This document shows, one piece after another, positions 15,587 to 24,891 of a stretch of DNA of 64,000 bases. Source of the stretch: Natrialba swarupiae. GTDB lineage: Archaea; Halobacteriota; Halobacteria; Halobacteriales; Natrialbaceae. The stretch lies in assembly GCF_008245225.1 (NCBI RefSeq), contig NZ_VTAW01000020.1, positions 18,736-82,735 on the forward strand, given 5' to 3'. Every line of letters starts with the position of its first letter. Position 1 is the stretch's first letter. The position numbers and the translations under genes are program-made. The notes under the pieces were generated by a model. That model did not search any database. It saw only the letters and a list, made by a program, of their open reading frames with translations, and had not been told where the DNA came from.

Positions 15587-17440
15587 ATGAAGCTCGTCGC
15601 CACCGTCGCGCTCGTCCTCGCCCTCGGCGTCGCCTCCCGCGTCCTCGCGGACCGACTGCGGATTCCGAGCGTCCTCTTTCTGATCGTCGCCGGAATCGTG
15701 ATCGGACCCGCAGTGCTCGGCTTCGTCTCACGGGAGACGTTCGGTGGCGGGCTCTCGGCGATGGTTGGCGTCAGCGTCGCGATTATCCTCTTCGAGGGTG
15801 GCTACCATCTCAACCTCGAGAAACTCCGGGAGAGTCCCGCCGCACTGACACGCCTCGTCACCGTCGGCGCGGCGATCACCTGGCTCGGGACGGCCGCCGC
15901 CGTCGTCGTCTTCCTCGAGACGAGCCTCGAGGTTGGCTTGTTGGTCGGCGCGCTGTTGATCGCGACCGGCCCGACCGTGATCGGACCGATCCTGCAGGTC
16001 GTCACCGTGCGGGATCACGTTGCAGCCGTCCTCGAGGGCGAGGGGGTGATCAACGACGTGACGGCGGCGATTCTGGTGGTCGTCATCTTCGAGGTTCTCG
16101 TCGCCGGGAACGGAACGCCGGCAGCACTCGTCGGCGGTTTCGTGGTCCGGCTGTTCGTCGGCCTCGCGTTCGGTGCCCTCGTCGCCGGAATCGTGTGGCT
16201 GGTCCTCAAGCGCGCACGCTCGAGACCCCGTGCGGCACCGCTGCACGCTCGGTTGATCGTCCTCGCCGGTGTCGTCGTCGCCTACGCCGGAGCTGAGACG
16301 ATCGCAAGCGAGACGGGGATCGCCGCCGCCGCGATGGCCGGGTTCGTCCTCGGGAACGTCGACCTTCCCCATCACGAGGAGGTAATCGACTTCCTCGACG
16401 ACCTTTCGGTCGTCGTTCTCTCGTTTATCTTCGTTGCACTGGCGGCGTTGATCGACTTCGCCGATATCCGCGCGCTCGGGCTGGCCGGCCTCGCCATCGT
16501 CGTCGCGATCACGCTGGTGCTTCGCCCGGCCGTCATCTACCTCTCGACGACCGATCCGCGGTTTACGGGAAACGAGCGACTCTTCTTGAGCGCCGTCGGC
16601 CCGCGTGGGATCATTCCCGCCAGCGTCGCGACGCTGTTCGCCGTCGAGTTGCAGGCGCTCGGTCGGCCACAGGAGGCCCAGCTGCTCGCCGGCACCGTCT
16701 TTCTCATTATCTTCGCGACGGTCGTCCTCCAGGCCGGCCTCGCACGACAGATCGCAGACTACCTCGAGGTATCACCAATGCGCACGATAATCGTCGGCGG
16801 GGGCCGCGTCGGTCTCTCGCTCGCACAACGGCTCGAACAGGACGGCGAGAACGTACTGCTGGTCGACTACGACCCCGACGCGGTCGAGAAAGCCCGCAAA
16901 CGCGGTCTCACCGCACTCGAGGGCGACGGCACGGACGCCGACGTACTCGAGGCCGCGGGTGCGGACGACGCGAAGACGGTCATCGCGACCACGCCGGACG
17001 ACGACGTCAACCTGCTTGTTTGCCAGCTCGCGAAGACCACCTTCGACGTCGGCAAGGTCGCCTCGCGAGTCAACCAGCCCGACAACGTCGACGCCTTCGA
17101 ATCGCTCGGCGTCCACGCGATCGACCTCTCGATGGCGACCGCGTGGTCCCTCGAGAACGTCTTAGAGCGACCGTCGCTGTCGGCGTGGATGAACGAACTC
17201 GGCCGGACCGGCGACGTCCAGGAGATCGAGGTTACCGCGTCGGATCTCGTCGGGAAGACGATCGCCGAGGTCAACGCCGAAATCCCCGACGGCTGTATCG
17301 TCGGATTGCTCACCCACCAGAACGGGACGACTGAGGTCCCGACCGGCGATCACCGACTTCGGGACGGCGACCGCGTAACCTTCCTCGGGCAGACGGCGGC
17401 CGTCGACCGGGCCGTCAAGCGGTTCCACCCCCACGACTGA
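15587..17440 (+). CDS. Cation:proton antiporter with regulatory TrkA N and C domains
   Basis: A 617-residue protein. Residues about 1-390 form the Na+/H+ exchanger membrane domain with 12 or so helices. It includes TGPTVIGPIL and GEGVINDVTAA, whose Asn-Asp pair is typical of electroneutral CPA1 exchangers rather than the Asp-Asp CPA2 type. Residues about 395-510 form a TrkA-N Rossmann domain (MRTIIVGGGRVGLSLAQRL), and about 535-615 a TrkA-C ligand domain. The exchanger would expel Na+ (or K+) and be gated by a nucleotide bound to the cytoplasmic part. Sodium export is central in halophiles. It follows the TauE/SafE gene by 73 bp and may share its transcript. Confidence 0.93.
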   Translation: MKLVATVALVLALGVASRVLADRLRIPSVLFLIVAGIVIGPAVLGFVSRETFGGGLSAMVGVSVAIILFEGGYHLNLEKLRESPAALTRLVTVGAAITWLGTAAAVVVFLETSLEVGLLVGALLIATGPTVIGPILQVVTVRDHVAAVLEGEGVINDVTAAILVVVIFEVLVAGNGTPAALVGGFVVRLFVGLAFGALVAGIVWLVLKRARSRPRAAPLHARLIVLAGVVVAYAGAETIASETGIAAAAMAGFVLGNVDLPHHEEVIDFLDDLSVVVLSFIFVALAALIDFADIRALGLAGLAIVVAITLVLRPAVIYLSTTDPRFTGNERLFLSAVGPRGIIPASVATLFAVELQALGRPQEAQLLAGTVFLIIFATVVLQAGLARQIADYLEVSPMRTIIVGGGRVGLSLAQRLEQDGENVLLVDYDPDAVEKARKRGLTALEGDGTDADVLEAAGADDAKTVIATTPDDDVNLLVCQLAKTTFDVGKVASRVNQPDNVDAFESLGVHAIDLSMATAWSLENVLERPSLSAWMNELGRTGDVQEIEVTASDLVGKTIAEVNAEIPDGCIVGLLTHQNGTTEVPTGDHRLRDGDRVTFLGQTAAVDRAVKRFHPHD

Positions 17441-17685
17441 TACGGATTACTGTATCGATCTCCCGGCACACCGCCGTCCGAGTTACGGTTGCACCGGAGC
17501 TGACGGACGATATCGGTCTAACGGACGAACTGTCGGACAGCGACCAGTCTGAACCCGACACATACCGATACGGCGGTCGTTCGACCGGACCGCTGGGCCC
17601 CGCACGCGAAGCGATCAGTGTCGTTTAATATATAAAAGTCCCACTGTAGCGAACGTTTATATTGTGTAATCCGATACGAACCGCT

Positions 17686-18486
17686 ATGACCAGACAGACG
17701 GCGAAAACCACGAAACGGTCACTGGGCGTGATCGATACGATCCAGACGCAGGGTGGTGCAACGCTCGAGGAGCTGACCGACGAACTCGAGATGTCGCGAA
17801 GTACGGTTCACCTCCATCTCCGAACCCTCCTCGATGAGGGGTATCTCACGAAGGAGGGTGCGGTCTATCATATCGGGTTGCGCTTTCTCAACCACGGAGA
17901 GTACGCGCGATCACGGAAGACGGCGTACACGTTGGCAAAACAGACCGTGACGGAACTGTCGAACGAGATCGACGAGGAGGTCGAGTTCGTCGTCGAAAAC
18001 GACAACCGCGGTATTCTGGTCTACGAATCCTTCCACCCGGACAGCCACTTTCCGTCCAAGGAGCGCCACATCTCCACTGCTCCGAGTTCCGCCGGGATCT
18101 ACTACTATCTCCACTGCGTCGCGACCGGGAAAGCGATTCTCGCTGCACTCCCCGACGACCGCGTCGAAGCGATCCTCGACGACTGGGGGCTCCCCAGACA
18201 GACAACGCAGACGATTACGGACCGGAACGCCCTCCTCGAGGAACTCGAGCAGGTTCGCGAGCGAGGCGTCGCGTTCGCCGACGAGGAGTACGTCGACGGC
18301 CTCAGAGAAGTCGGTCGGTGCGTCAGGGGCCCCGACGGGCGTGTTCTCGGTGCGGTCGCCATCATCGGTCCAAAGTATCGGTTCACGGACGATCGGTACA
18401 CCACCGAACTACCCGCGATCCTGGCGGAGTACGTCGACGACCTCGAGGCGACGATCGAGGACTCGTATCTCGAAGAGTTTCGGTGA
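17686..18486 (+). CDS. IclR-family transcriptional regulator
   Basis: A 266-residue regulator. The N-terminal winged helix-turn-helix (residues about 10-75: TLEELTDELEMSRSTVHLHLRTLLDEGYL) is followed by the IclR ligand-binding domain, with HCVATGKAILAALPDDRV and GREVGRCVRGPDGRVLGAVAI-type segments. Haloarchaeal IclR proteins usually control sugar or aromatic catabolism. The effector cannot be deduced, and the neighbours are not catabolic, so the target is unknown. I start it at ATG 17686, eight codons inside the longest frame. A TATA-like TTTATATTG lies just upstream. Confidence 0.9.
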   Translation: MTRQTAKTTKRSLGVIDTIQTQGGATLEELTDELEMSRSTVHLHLRTLLDEGYLTKEGAVYHIGLRFLNHGEYARSRKTAYTLAKQTVTELSNEIDEEVEFVVENDNRGILVYESFHPDSHFPSKERHISTAPSSAGIYYYLHCVATGKAILAALPDDRVEAILDDWGLPRQTTQTITDRNALLEELEQVRERGVAFADEEYVDGLREVGRCVRGPDGRVLGAVAIIGPKYRFTDDRYTTELPAILAEYVDDLEATIEDSYLEEFR

Positions 18487-19030
18487 CGTCCCGTGATAGT
18501 CTGGGCGGTGCGCTTGCTTTGCTCTCCGGATAGGGACGGACGTGGATGAGTTCCACCGATTGCGCGCTGGGCTGGGCTCGTGTCGTCGCGGTATCGGTCC
18601 GCTATACGTGGACTTTTATTATATGTGTTCTACGAGCGATACCTTTACTGGTTGGTCTCCCAATCTAACCTGCGAAATAGACCGAACATGGTCGCTCTTC
18701 GATTACAATCATACTCCTGTAATAAACGGTCGAGTGAGTTTGATCGAGATCGGTACGTCCGTACATGTTGTACTATTATATACTTGATGTGGTCTACTGT
18801 TACGATGTCTGTATCACGTCCCGTCGGCGACCGACTCCTTGTTGTAGGATTAATGAAAAATTCAGCTCAAACCAATAAGTGAGTATGGACAGTGTGAGTA
18901 CGAGCGTCGAACAGTTGGTACTATCGTTCGGTCGGCGAACACCTCGAGAACCTCGAGGCGATCACGGCGGACGAGCTGTGACCCACCGGAGACCAAACGC
19001 TTTATCTCGGGGTGCTGGCTACTATCGGGC
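18487..19030. other. Intergenic, AT-rich stretch without a clear gene
   Basis: About 540 bp with no convincing gene. The segment 18600-18800 is clearly lower in GC than its surroundings. A short reading VGEHLENLEAITADEL ending near 18981 looks like the tail of a lost protein, but nothing upstream supports it. Confidence 0.45.
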
Positions 19031-19165
19031 ATGGTGTTCGACGACGTGCTTAGCGGCGACCAGCTTACGGGCCGTCAAGCGACGGCGATCTTCGTCGCAT
19101 GGTTAACGGTCGTGATCGCAGTTGGCATTGTTATGCTCGTGTATACGAGAGCGATGGTCGGGTAG
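19031..19165 (+). CDS. Small single-helix membrane protein
   Basis: A 44-residue frame, MVFDDVLSGDQLTGRQATAI followed by one strong transmembrane helix (FVAWLTVVIAVGIVMLVYT) and a short tail RAMVG. Codon use follows the high-GC third-position pattern of real genes here. No family is recognised. It sits 72 bp before the deoxyhypusine synthase gene on the same strand, so it may be its leader or an independent small protein. Confidence 0.5.
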   Translation: MVFDDVLSGDQLTGRQATAIFVAWLTVVIAVGIVMLVYTRAMVG

Positions 19166-19237
19166 TCGCGGTCGTCTCGGCGCGCTCACTCGTCTCGAGA
19201 CGAGGGATTCAAATCAGTCGTCGCACAACGAGAGGGT

Positions 19238-20209
19238 ATGACCGACGACGAATCCCGAGAACACGTCCTTCCGGGGAGCGGCGACGAACTATCCACGGCG
19301 GACGTCCGCGGATACGATTTCCGCGGCGAGTTCGACTTTCAGGACCTCATGTCGTCCTACGAGACGACGGGGTTTCAGGCGACACAACTCGCAGAGGCCA
19401 TCGATATCGCCGAACGAATGCAAGAAGACGACGCGACCGTCTACCTCACGTTCACCTCGAACATCATCTCCTCGGGGCTGCGTGAAGTAGTCGCGTACCT
19501 GGTACGCGAAGGGTACGTCGACGTGCTCATCACGACGTCGGGATCGTTGACCGAAGACGTCATCAAGACCGAGAAGCCGTTCAAGATGGGCGAGTGGGAC
19601 GCCGACGAGTCGACGCTTCGTGACCGTGGAATCAATCGTCTCGGAAATATCTTCGTCCCGTCCGATCGATACGTGTGGCTCGAGGAGTATCTCTACGACT
19701 TCTTCGAGGATTTCTTCGCGGAGGAGAAAGTTCGGACGCCGACGGCGTTCGCCCGGGAACTCGGGGAGACGCTCGACGACGAAGATTCCGTCCTGAAACA
19801 GGCCGCGGACAACGACGTTCCCGTCTACTGTCCGGCGCTGACGGACGCGGAGGTCGGAAACTTCCTCTATTATTACCGGCAGGGGTACGACTCGGAGGTC
19901 GGTATCGAGATTCTGGACGACTACGACTCGCTCATTGAGGACGGCTTGCTCGCCGATACGACGGGACTGATCGCCGTCGGCGGCGGCGTGCCGAAACACC
20001 ACGCGATCATGACGAACCTGTTCCGGGGCGGTGCCGACTACGTCGTCTACATATCGACGGGGATGGAAGGGGATGGATCGCTCTCGGGAGCGCCACCCAA
20101 CGAGGCGGTGTCGTGGGGGAAGATCAAAGAGCGGCGGACGAACTACACGCAAATCGAAGCCGAAGCCACGCTCGTGTTCCCGCTGCTGGTCGCGAGTGCG
20201 TTCACGTAA
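19238..20209 (+). CDS. dys: Deoxyhypusine synthase
   Basis: A 323-residue enzyme that moves the aminobutyl group of spermidine (or, in archaea lacking it, an equivalent polyamine) to a lysine of the translation factor aIF5A. Conserved parts include FQATQLAEAIDIAERM, TFTSNIISSGLREVVAYLV, the NAD-binding TTSGSLTEDVIKT and GGGVPKHH. The catalytic segment is EAVSWGKIK, with the active lysine at about residue 295. Length and order match the archaeal family. The start at 19238 gives the standard acidic N-terminus. The gene is essential in most archaea and is not obviously in an operon here. Confidence 0.95.
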   Translation: MTDDESREHVLPGSGDELSTADVRGYDFRGEFDFQDLMSSYETTGFQATQLAEAIDIAERMQEDDATVYLTFTSNIISSGLREVVAYLVREGYVDVLITTSGSLTEDVIKTEKPFKMGEWDADESTLRDRGINRLGNIFVPSDRYVWLEEYLYDFFEDFFAEEKVRTPTAFARELGETLDDEDSVLKQAADNDVPVYCPALTDAEVGNFLYYYRQGYDSEVGIEILDDYDSLIEDGLLADTTGLIAVGGGVPKHHAIMTNLFRGGADYVVYISTGMEGDGSLSGAPPNEAVSWGKIKERRTNYTQIEAEATLVFPLLVASAFT

Positions 20210-20487
20210 CGCTCGCCGTCGGCATCGATTCGAAATCACCGATCGATTCGTTTCGGGTAGTGTCGTCGACAGCCCCGACGTCGAGTCGATCCCGACCAGG
20301 CGGACAGTGGACTCTACAATCATACTAGTCTAGACAGTTCACTGATATTGCTTCGTACGGTCGACAGCGACAGCAAGATCGCCCCGTGTATCCTGTTCTT
20401 ACTTACATCGTTTCACGGGTGAAAGTGTGATTTATATCAGGTAACCGCACCTGCTTTTATTACCGTTACCGTGGTATCGCGCTCGCC
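20210..20487. other. Intergenic before the cba operon
   Basis: No gene is seen. An AT-rich stretch, GTGATTTATATCAGGTAACC at about 20427, and further T-rich DNA probably contain the oxidase operon promoter. Confidence 0.5.
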
Positions 20488-20652
20488 ATGGATGACACCA
20501 CCGCTGCTCGAGAGATCGACCACGATGAGTTCGACCCATACGGGACGCTGGCGTTGATCGTCCTGTACTTCGTCGTCCTCACGCTGATGTGGGTGTTTAC
20601 GTACTTCGTCGAATTCCTCGGGAACGCACCGACGCCGATGATCGTCCTGTAA
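20488..20652 (+). CDS. cbaD: Small subunit of ba3-type terminal oxidase (CbaD-like)
   Basis: A 54-residue protein with an acidic lead, then one helix (TLALIVLYFVVLTLMWVFTYFVEF). This is the layout of the one-helix subunit that opens cytochrome ba3 oxidase operons in haloarchaea; the order small subunit, subunit II, subunit I, small subunit matches the cbaDBAC operon described in Natronomonas pharaonis. It also resembles bacterial subunit IIa, which supplies a helix missing from subunit II. Its stop is followed one base later by the GTG of the subunit II gene. Confidence 0.75.
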   Translation: MDDTTAAREIDHDEFDPYGTLALIVLYFVVLTLMWVFTYFVEFLGNAPTPMIVL

Positions 20653-20653
20653 G

Positions 20654-21451
20654 GTGTCGACGATGAGGATTCACCAGTACGAACGGCTGTGGCTGATCGG
20701 GGCGATGGTACTCATCGTCGGCTTCATCGTCACGATCACGTACGGGGCGGTCGGGCTCGGAATTACCATGGTCGACGATCAGGAAGCAACGCTCCCACCG
20801 GACGATATCGACGACGACGAACGCTTTGCGGATCCCCGCGTCGAACAGGTGGGTGAAGACGAGTACGAGGCCTACGTCGTCGCGATGACGTTCATTTACC
20901 AGCCGGATCCGATCGAAGTCCCGGCCAACAGCGAGGTGACGTTCTACGTCACGTCTCGGGACGTGATCCACAGTTTCACCGTCGTCGGAACGAACACGAA
21001 CACGATGGTCATTCCCGGCGAGGTGTCAGTGATGACCGTCGAGTTCGACGAACCCGGCGAGTACGGCGTGGTCTGTAACGAGTACTGTGGCTCCGGTCAC
21101 CACGACATGGAGGGCGAGTTGATCGTCCACCCCGAAGACGAGTTCACTCTGACCGAACTCGCAGTGGACGCGCCGGAATCGGTCGCTCCTGGGGACGACG
21201 TCGAACTCGAGGCGACGATCGACAACGGGTTGCTCGAGGACCTCGACGTCACCCTCGAGGCGGAGATCGGCGACGAGACGTTCGAGGAGGACGTCACGGT
21301 GGCCGGCGACGGTTCGGAGACGGTGACGATCACCGTCGACGGCGAGGAGCTCGGCGAGGGTGACCACGACTGGACAATCTCGGTGGACGACGAAACCGAG
21401 AGCGGGTCCGTAACGGTCGGCGACGAGGAGGACGGAGGTGACGACTCGTGA
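20654..21451 (+). CDS. cbaB: ba3-type cytochrome oxidase subunit II (CuA) with C-terminal extension
   Basis: A 265-residue subunit II with a single N-terminal helix (residues about 12-35) and a CuA cupredoxin domain. The CuA ligands are H106 (IHSF), C141 and C145 (CNEYC), H149 and M152 (HDM). It accepts electrons from a blue copper protein and passes them to subunit I. After residue about 160 there is an extra acidic beta-rich domain of some 100 residues (PESVAPGDDVELEATIDNG, CARDB-like) that simple ba3 subunits lack. GTG 20654 or ATG 20663 may start it. Its TGA overlaps the GTG of the subunit I gene. Confidence 0.9.
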   Translation: MSTMRIHQYERLWLIGAMVLIVGFIVTITYGAVGLGITMVDDQEATLPPDDIDDDERFADPRVEQVGEDEYEAYVVAMTFIYQPDPIEVPANSEVTFYVTSRDVIHSFTVVGTNTNTMVIPGEVSVMTVEFDEPGEYGVVCNEYCGSGHHDMEGELIVHPEDEFTLTELAVDAPESVAPGDDVELEATIDNGLLEDLDVTLEAEIGDETFEEDVTVAGDGSETVTITVDGEELGEGDHDWTISVDDETESGSVTVGDEEDGGDDS

Positions 21452-23220
21452 CGGACCTGTTCGTCGACAGCTATCCCAAGCAGGCTCGAGTCGTCCGTTC
21501 GGCGTTTCTGACCGCCTACATCGCCCTGGGGATCGGGGCGCTCTTCGGCGTGTTACAGGCGTTACACCGGACCGACATCCTCCGACTCGTCGAGTCGCCG
21601 ACGTACTATACCATCCTGACGGGCCACGGCGTCTTTCTGGTCATCACGTTCACGATCTTCTTCCTCGTGGGACTCTATCAGTGGGCGGTAACGGACAGTC
21701 TGGGTCGTGGCCCCGTCGACATGCGACTCACCTGGGCGTGGTACGGGTTGATGTCCTCCGGGACGCTTCTGGCTGCGATCGCGATACTCGCCGGGTTTCT
21801 GGACGATCCGCCGACCGTCCTCGGCTCCGAACTGAGTGCTGACGTCCTCTTTACGTTCTACGCGCCGTTGCAAGCGAATCCGATCTTTTATGTTGGACTC
21901 GTCCTGTTCGTCGTCGGGACGTGGCTTGCCGGTGCCGATTGGTTCCGAACCTGGTGGTCCTGGAAGCAAGAGAATCCGGATGCACGCATCCCGTTACCAA
22001 CGTTCATGGTCCTCACGACGATGATTATGTGGTATATCTCCTCGATCGGCGTAGCGGTATCCATTCTCGCGTTCATCTTGCCGTGGTCGCTGGGCCTCAC
22101 AGGCAGTCTCAACCCCACGCTGACGCGGACGCTGTTCTGGTACTTCGGGCATCCAGTCGTCTACTTTTGGCTGTTGCCAGCGTACCTCCTGTGGTACACC
22201 GTCCTGCCCAAACTCTCCGGCGGGCGGCTGTTCAGCGATCCACTAGCACGCGTCGTCTTCATCCTCTTTATACTGCTCTCGACGCCCGTCGGGATTCACC
22301 ACCAGTATCTCGATCCGGGCATCTCGGATGGATTCAAGTTTATCGTGATGACGAACACGATGTTCCTGCTGTTACCGAGTTTCTTAACAGCGTTCACCGT
22401 CGTCGCGAGCATGGAACACGGGGCCCGCCAACGCGGCGGCGACGGCTACTTCAACTGGCTTCAGGCGCTCCCCTGGCGCGACCCGGCCTTTACCGGAATG
22501 TCTCTCGCCGGTGTGGTCTTCGCGTTCGGCGGGTTCACGGGCATCGTCAACGCGGGCATGAACATCAACTACCTCGTCCACAACTCGCTGTGGGTGCCCG
22601 GTCACATCCACACGCAGGTCGGGACGGCCGTCGCGTTGACGTTCATGGCCGGGTCGTACTGGCTCGTTCCGCAGCTGACCGGTAACCGACTGGTCGGACG
22701 CGACGTCGCGCTGGTCCAGGTCGTCCTCTGGTTCGTCGGCATCGTCTTTATGACGAACTCGATGTACCGCGGCGGACTGATCGGCATTCCCCGGCGCTCG
22801 GCGGAACCGCAGTACGACTTCGACTACGAGATCGCCGTCGGTTCGATTCCCGAGATCCGCGCCCAGCTCGCCATCGGCGGCGTGTTGCTGTTCGTCTCGG
22901 CGATGCTCTTTCTCGTGTTGATCCTCCTGACTGCCTTCAACGACGACAGCGAGCCCATCGTCGACGGGACGATCCCGCCGGCGCTGTCCGGTCCCGAGGA
23001 TTCACCGCGAGTCCTCGACGACCTCCGGGTGTGGATCGCGATCGCGCTCGTTCTCGTGGCTATCGCCTACGCGTTCCCACTCGCCAATATCGTGAGTCGC
23101 GGCGGCCTGTTCGGCCCCGATATCGGTCCGTTCCCGGTCGTCGTCGAGACCGTCGCGTCCGTGCTATCTACCACCGACACTGGAATGTATCTCGAGGCCC
23201 TAGTCGAGACCGAATCGTGA
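21448..23220 (+). CDS. cbaA: ba3-type cytochrome oxidase subunit I
   Basis: A 590-residue heme-copper oxidase catalytic subunit with about 13 helices. Visible ligands are the low-spin heme histidine in GHGVFLV, the CuB histidine and cross-linked tyrosine in GHPVVYFWLLPAYLLWY, the CuB pair in HHQYLDPG, and the late heme histidines in HNSLWVPGHIHTQVG. The tyrosine in helix VI places it in the A/B classes rather than cbb3. Together with the CuA subunit II this is a B-type (ba3) oxidase, which reduces O2 with high affinity and pumps protons. GTG 21448 overlaps the previous stop, which indicates translational coupling. Confidence 0.93.
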   Translation: MTDLFVDSYPKQARVVRSAFLTAYIALGIGALFGVLQALHRTDILRLVESPTYYTILTGHGVFLVITFTIFFLVGLYQWAVTDSLGRGPVDMRLTWAWYGLMSSGTLLAAIAILAGFLDDPPTVLGSELSADVLFTFYAPLQANPIFYVGLVLFVVGTWLAGADWFRTWWSWKQENPDARIPLPTFMVLTTMIMWYISSIGVAVSILAFILPWSLGLTGSLNPTLTRTLFWYFGHPVVYFWLLPAYLLWYTVLPKLSGGRLFSDPLARVVFILFILLSTPVGIHHQYLDPGISDGFKFIVMTNTMFLLLPSFLTAFTVVASMEHGARQRGGDGYFNWLQALPWRDPAFTGMSLAGVVFAFGGFTGIVNAGMNINYLVHNSLWVPGHIHTQVGTAVALTFMAGSYWLVPQLTGNRLVGRDVALVQVVLWFVGIVFMTNSMYRGGLIGIPRRSAEPQYDFDYEIAVGSIPEIRAQLAIGGVLLFVSAMLFLVLILLTAFNDDSEPIVDGTIPPALSGPEDSPRVLDDLRVWIAIALVLVAIAYAFPLANIVSRGGLFGPDIGPFPVVVETVASVLSTTDTGMYLEALVETES

Positions 23221-23420
23221 ATCACCTGATGCGGACCTCCCCCGCCAAACTCCTGATCCTGATCGCGATACTCCTCGTGATCGTCGTCGAACTCCGAACG
23301 GTGCTCGCGTTTTTCGACGTCGAACTGACGGTTCTCCAGGGGATTGCAGTCGGTATCGTCGGAATCGCGCTGTTGCTCGTGTGGGCGTTTTCCCCCCTGT
23401 TCAGCGAGTCAGACCAGTGA
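23217..23420 (+). CDS. cbaC: CbaC-like small membrane subunit
   Basis: A 67-residue protein with two transmembrane helices (AKLLILIAILLVIVVELRTVL and VLQGIAVGIVGIALLLVWAF) and a short acidic tail. Its place directly after subunit I, overlapping its stop, matches cbaC of the N. pharaonis operon. Starts at GTG 23217 or ATG 23229 are both possible; the overlap favours the first. Its biochemical role in the oxidase is not known. Confidence 0.7.
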   Translation: MNHLMRTSPAKLLILIAILLVIVVELRTVLAFFDVELTVLQGIAVGIVGIALLLVWAFSPLFSESDQ

Positions 23421-23584
23421 TGAGTCGAGACGTGCTCGGTGCCGAGGACTCTCGACTCACTTCTCGAGGCGACAGTCTCCGTTGGCTGTCGGCAGACGCG
23501 ACTCTGCGGTCGGCGACTCGCAGCGCTCGTGTTGGCTGCGCTCGTGGTACTAGATTGATTACGCTTCGAGCCGTACAATCGGCT

Positions 23585-23785
23585 ATGCTCGAAGACGTGT
23601 CACCACGTCACGCCGCTGCTGTCGGTTTGCTCGCGCTCTTCCCGACCGTCGTGTACGGGCTCGGCCATCCCGGACTCGCTGGATTCGTCGCTGCGGTCAA
23701 CGTTGTCATCATCTTCGGGTCGCTGTACATCGCGCTGTCGCCGATCGACGAACCGAACGACATCGACGACGGTGCACCCTCCTGA
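23585..23785 (+). CDS. Small membrane protein at the end of the ba3 oxidase operon
   Basis: A 66-residue protein (MLEDVSPRHAAAVGLLALFP at the start) with two helices and an acidic tail, found 165 bp beyond cbaC. Proteins of this kind are regularly seen beside haloarchaeal ba3 oxidase genes and are often described as an oxidase subunit, but I know of no experiment that proves it. The separation suggests its own promoter or an internal message end. Confidence 0.6.
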   Translation: MLEDVSPRHAAAVGLLALFPTVVYGLGHPGLAGFVAAVNVVIIFGSLYIALSPIDEPNDIDDGAPS

Positions 23786-23900
23786 CGACGCCGAGGGAAC
23801 GGCGGTCGAACGGCCCTGACCGTACTGACGGACAGTACAGAACGGGCGTCCGTCTCGCTATCTGATGAGTGTAAGGACTGGATACAGCACAGACGGCGAA

Positions 23901-24407
23901 CTACTCGGCCCGGACCTCGAGCGATCCGACCATCTCCCGTTCGTGGGTCTCACACAGGTAGACGTCCATCTCGCTGCCTGCCTCGACGACGGTCGTCGTT
24001 TCTTCACCCTCGGTATCGACGAACGCGGTCGAAACTAGCGGCTCGTCTCCGTCCTCCCAGATCGCGAAGTTGTGTACGTCACCGTCGGCGTTCGTCCAGA
24101 TAAACTCGTACTCGCGGCCCTCGTAGAGGGCCAGATCGGGGTTCGTTTCGCCGTCGATCGGTGCTGGGCGACGTCCGACCCACCCGTCGTCGGCGTGGGC
24201 CTCGAGTTCGATCGCGTCGACGTCTTCCCACTCGGCGTCTGGTGGATCGGCGTCGTCCGCAGCCTCGTCGGCCCCTTCGTCGTCGCGGTCCGATTCGGCG
24301 TCACCTTCGCCCGTCCCGTCGGTACAGCCCGCGAGAACGGCGCTACTGATTCCGCTCGCGACCGCACAGAGCAGCGTCCGTCGAGAGCGTTGGTCGGGCG
24401 ATATCAT
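23901..24407 (-). CDS. Halocyanin-like blue copper lipoprotein
   Basis: A 168-residue exported protein. The N-terminus SRRTLLCAVASG is Tat-like, and the lipobox VLAGC puts the lipid anchor on C28. A long acidic linker leads into a plastocyanin-type domain. The type 1 copper ligands are H112 (DVHNF), C152 and H155 (LCETH) and M159. Halocyanins are membrane-bound one-electron carriers, and this one faces the ba3 oxidase genes tail to tail, so it is the likely donor to CuA. I start it at ATG 24407, as the longer frame lacks signal-peptide character upstream. Confidence 0.85.
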   Translation of the reverse strand: MISPDQRSRRTLLCAVASGISSAVLAGCTDGTGEGDAESDRDDEGADEAADDADPPDAEWEDVDAIELEAHADDGWVGRRPAPIDGETNPDLALYEGREYEFIWTNADGDVHNFAIWEDGDEPLVSTAFVDTEGEETTTVVEAGSEMDVYLCETHEREMVGSLEVRAE

Positions 24408-24891
24408 ACTCACGGGTTGGTGGTCCGGTCCGGTAAACCCGTGGCCGGCATTCGCCCACAACCCCGCTGCCGTCGGAAGTACACGATTACGTGATAGTCG
24501 AGAGTCGAACTGTCATCTCACGTGATCTAACACGCACAGTGCGGAATTCATCTCACGACTAGTGCCGTTGGGTTTCTCCCCCTTCTCGTAGAAACGTCCC
24601 TGTACACCTGACTGCAGCACAGCCGTCGATCGACGTATCGTTCGTTACCGTCGCTTGGCACTATCCGCTCGACGTCAGTACCGGTTCGACCACAAACCTG
24701 TCGTGTAGGACAGCGGTACAGCGGTCCGTATCACGGCTGTGGACTTTCTCAGATCGAAGCTCCCTAGTAGCGGAATACAGTCGACGGTGTTCATTCCGGT
24801 TACCGATAATAATCTTCGATGACAGAGACGATCACTGGAGCTATTGTGCTCATAACAATTCGTGTCAGCAGAACCGTTTCCTACCACACAG
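24408..24891. other. Intergenic between divergent lipoprotein genes
   Basis: No gene is visible. A lone family B-type end (GGTCCGTATCACGG at about 24722) is present without a full palindrome. Confidence 0.5.
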
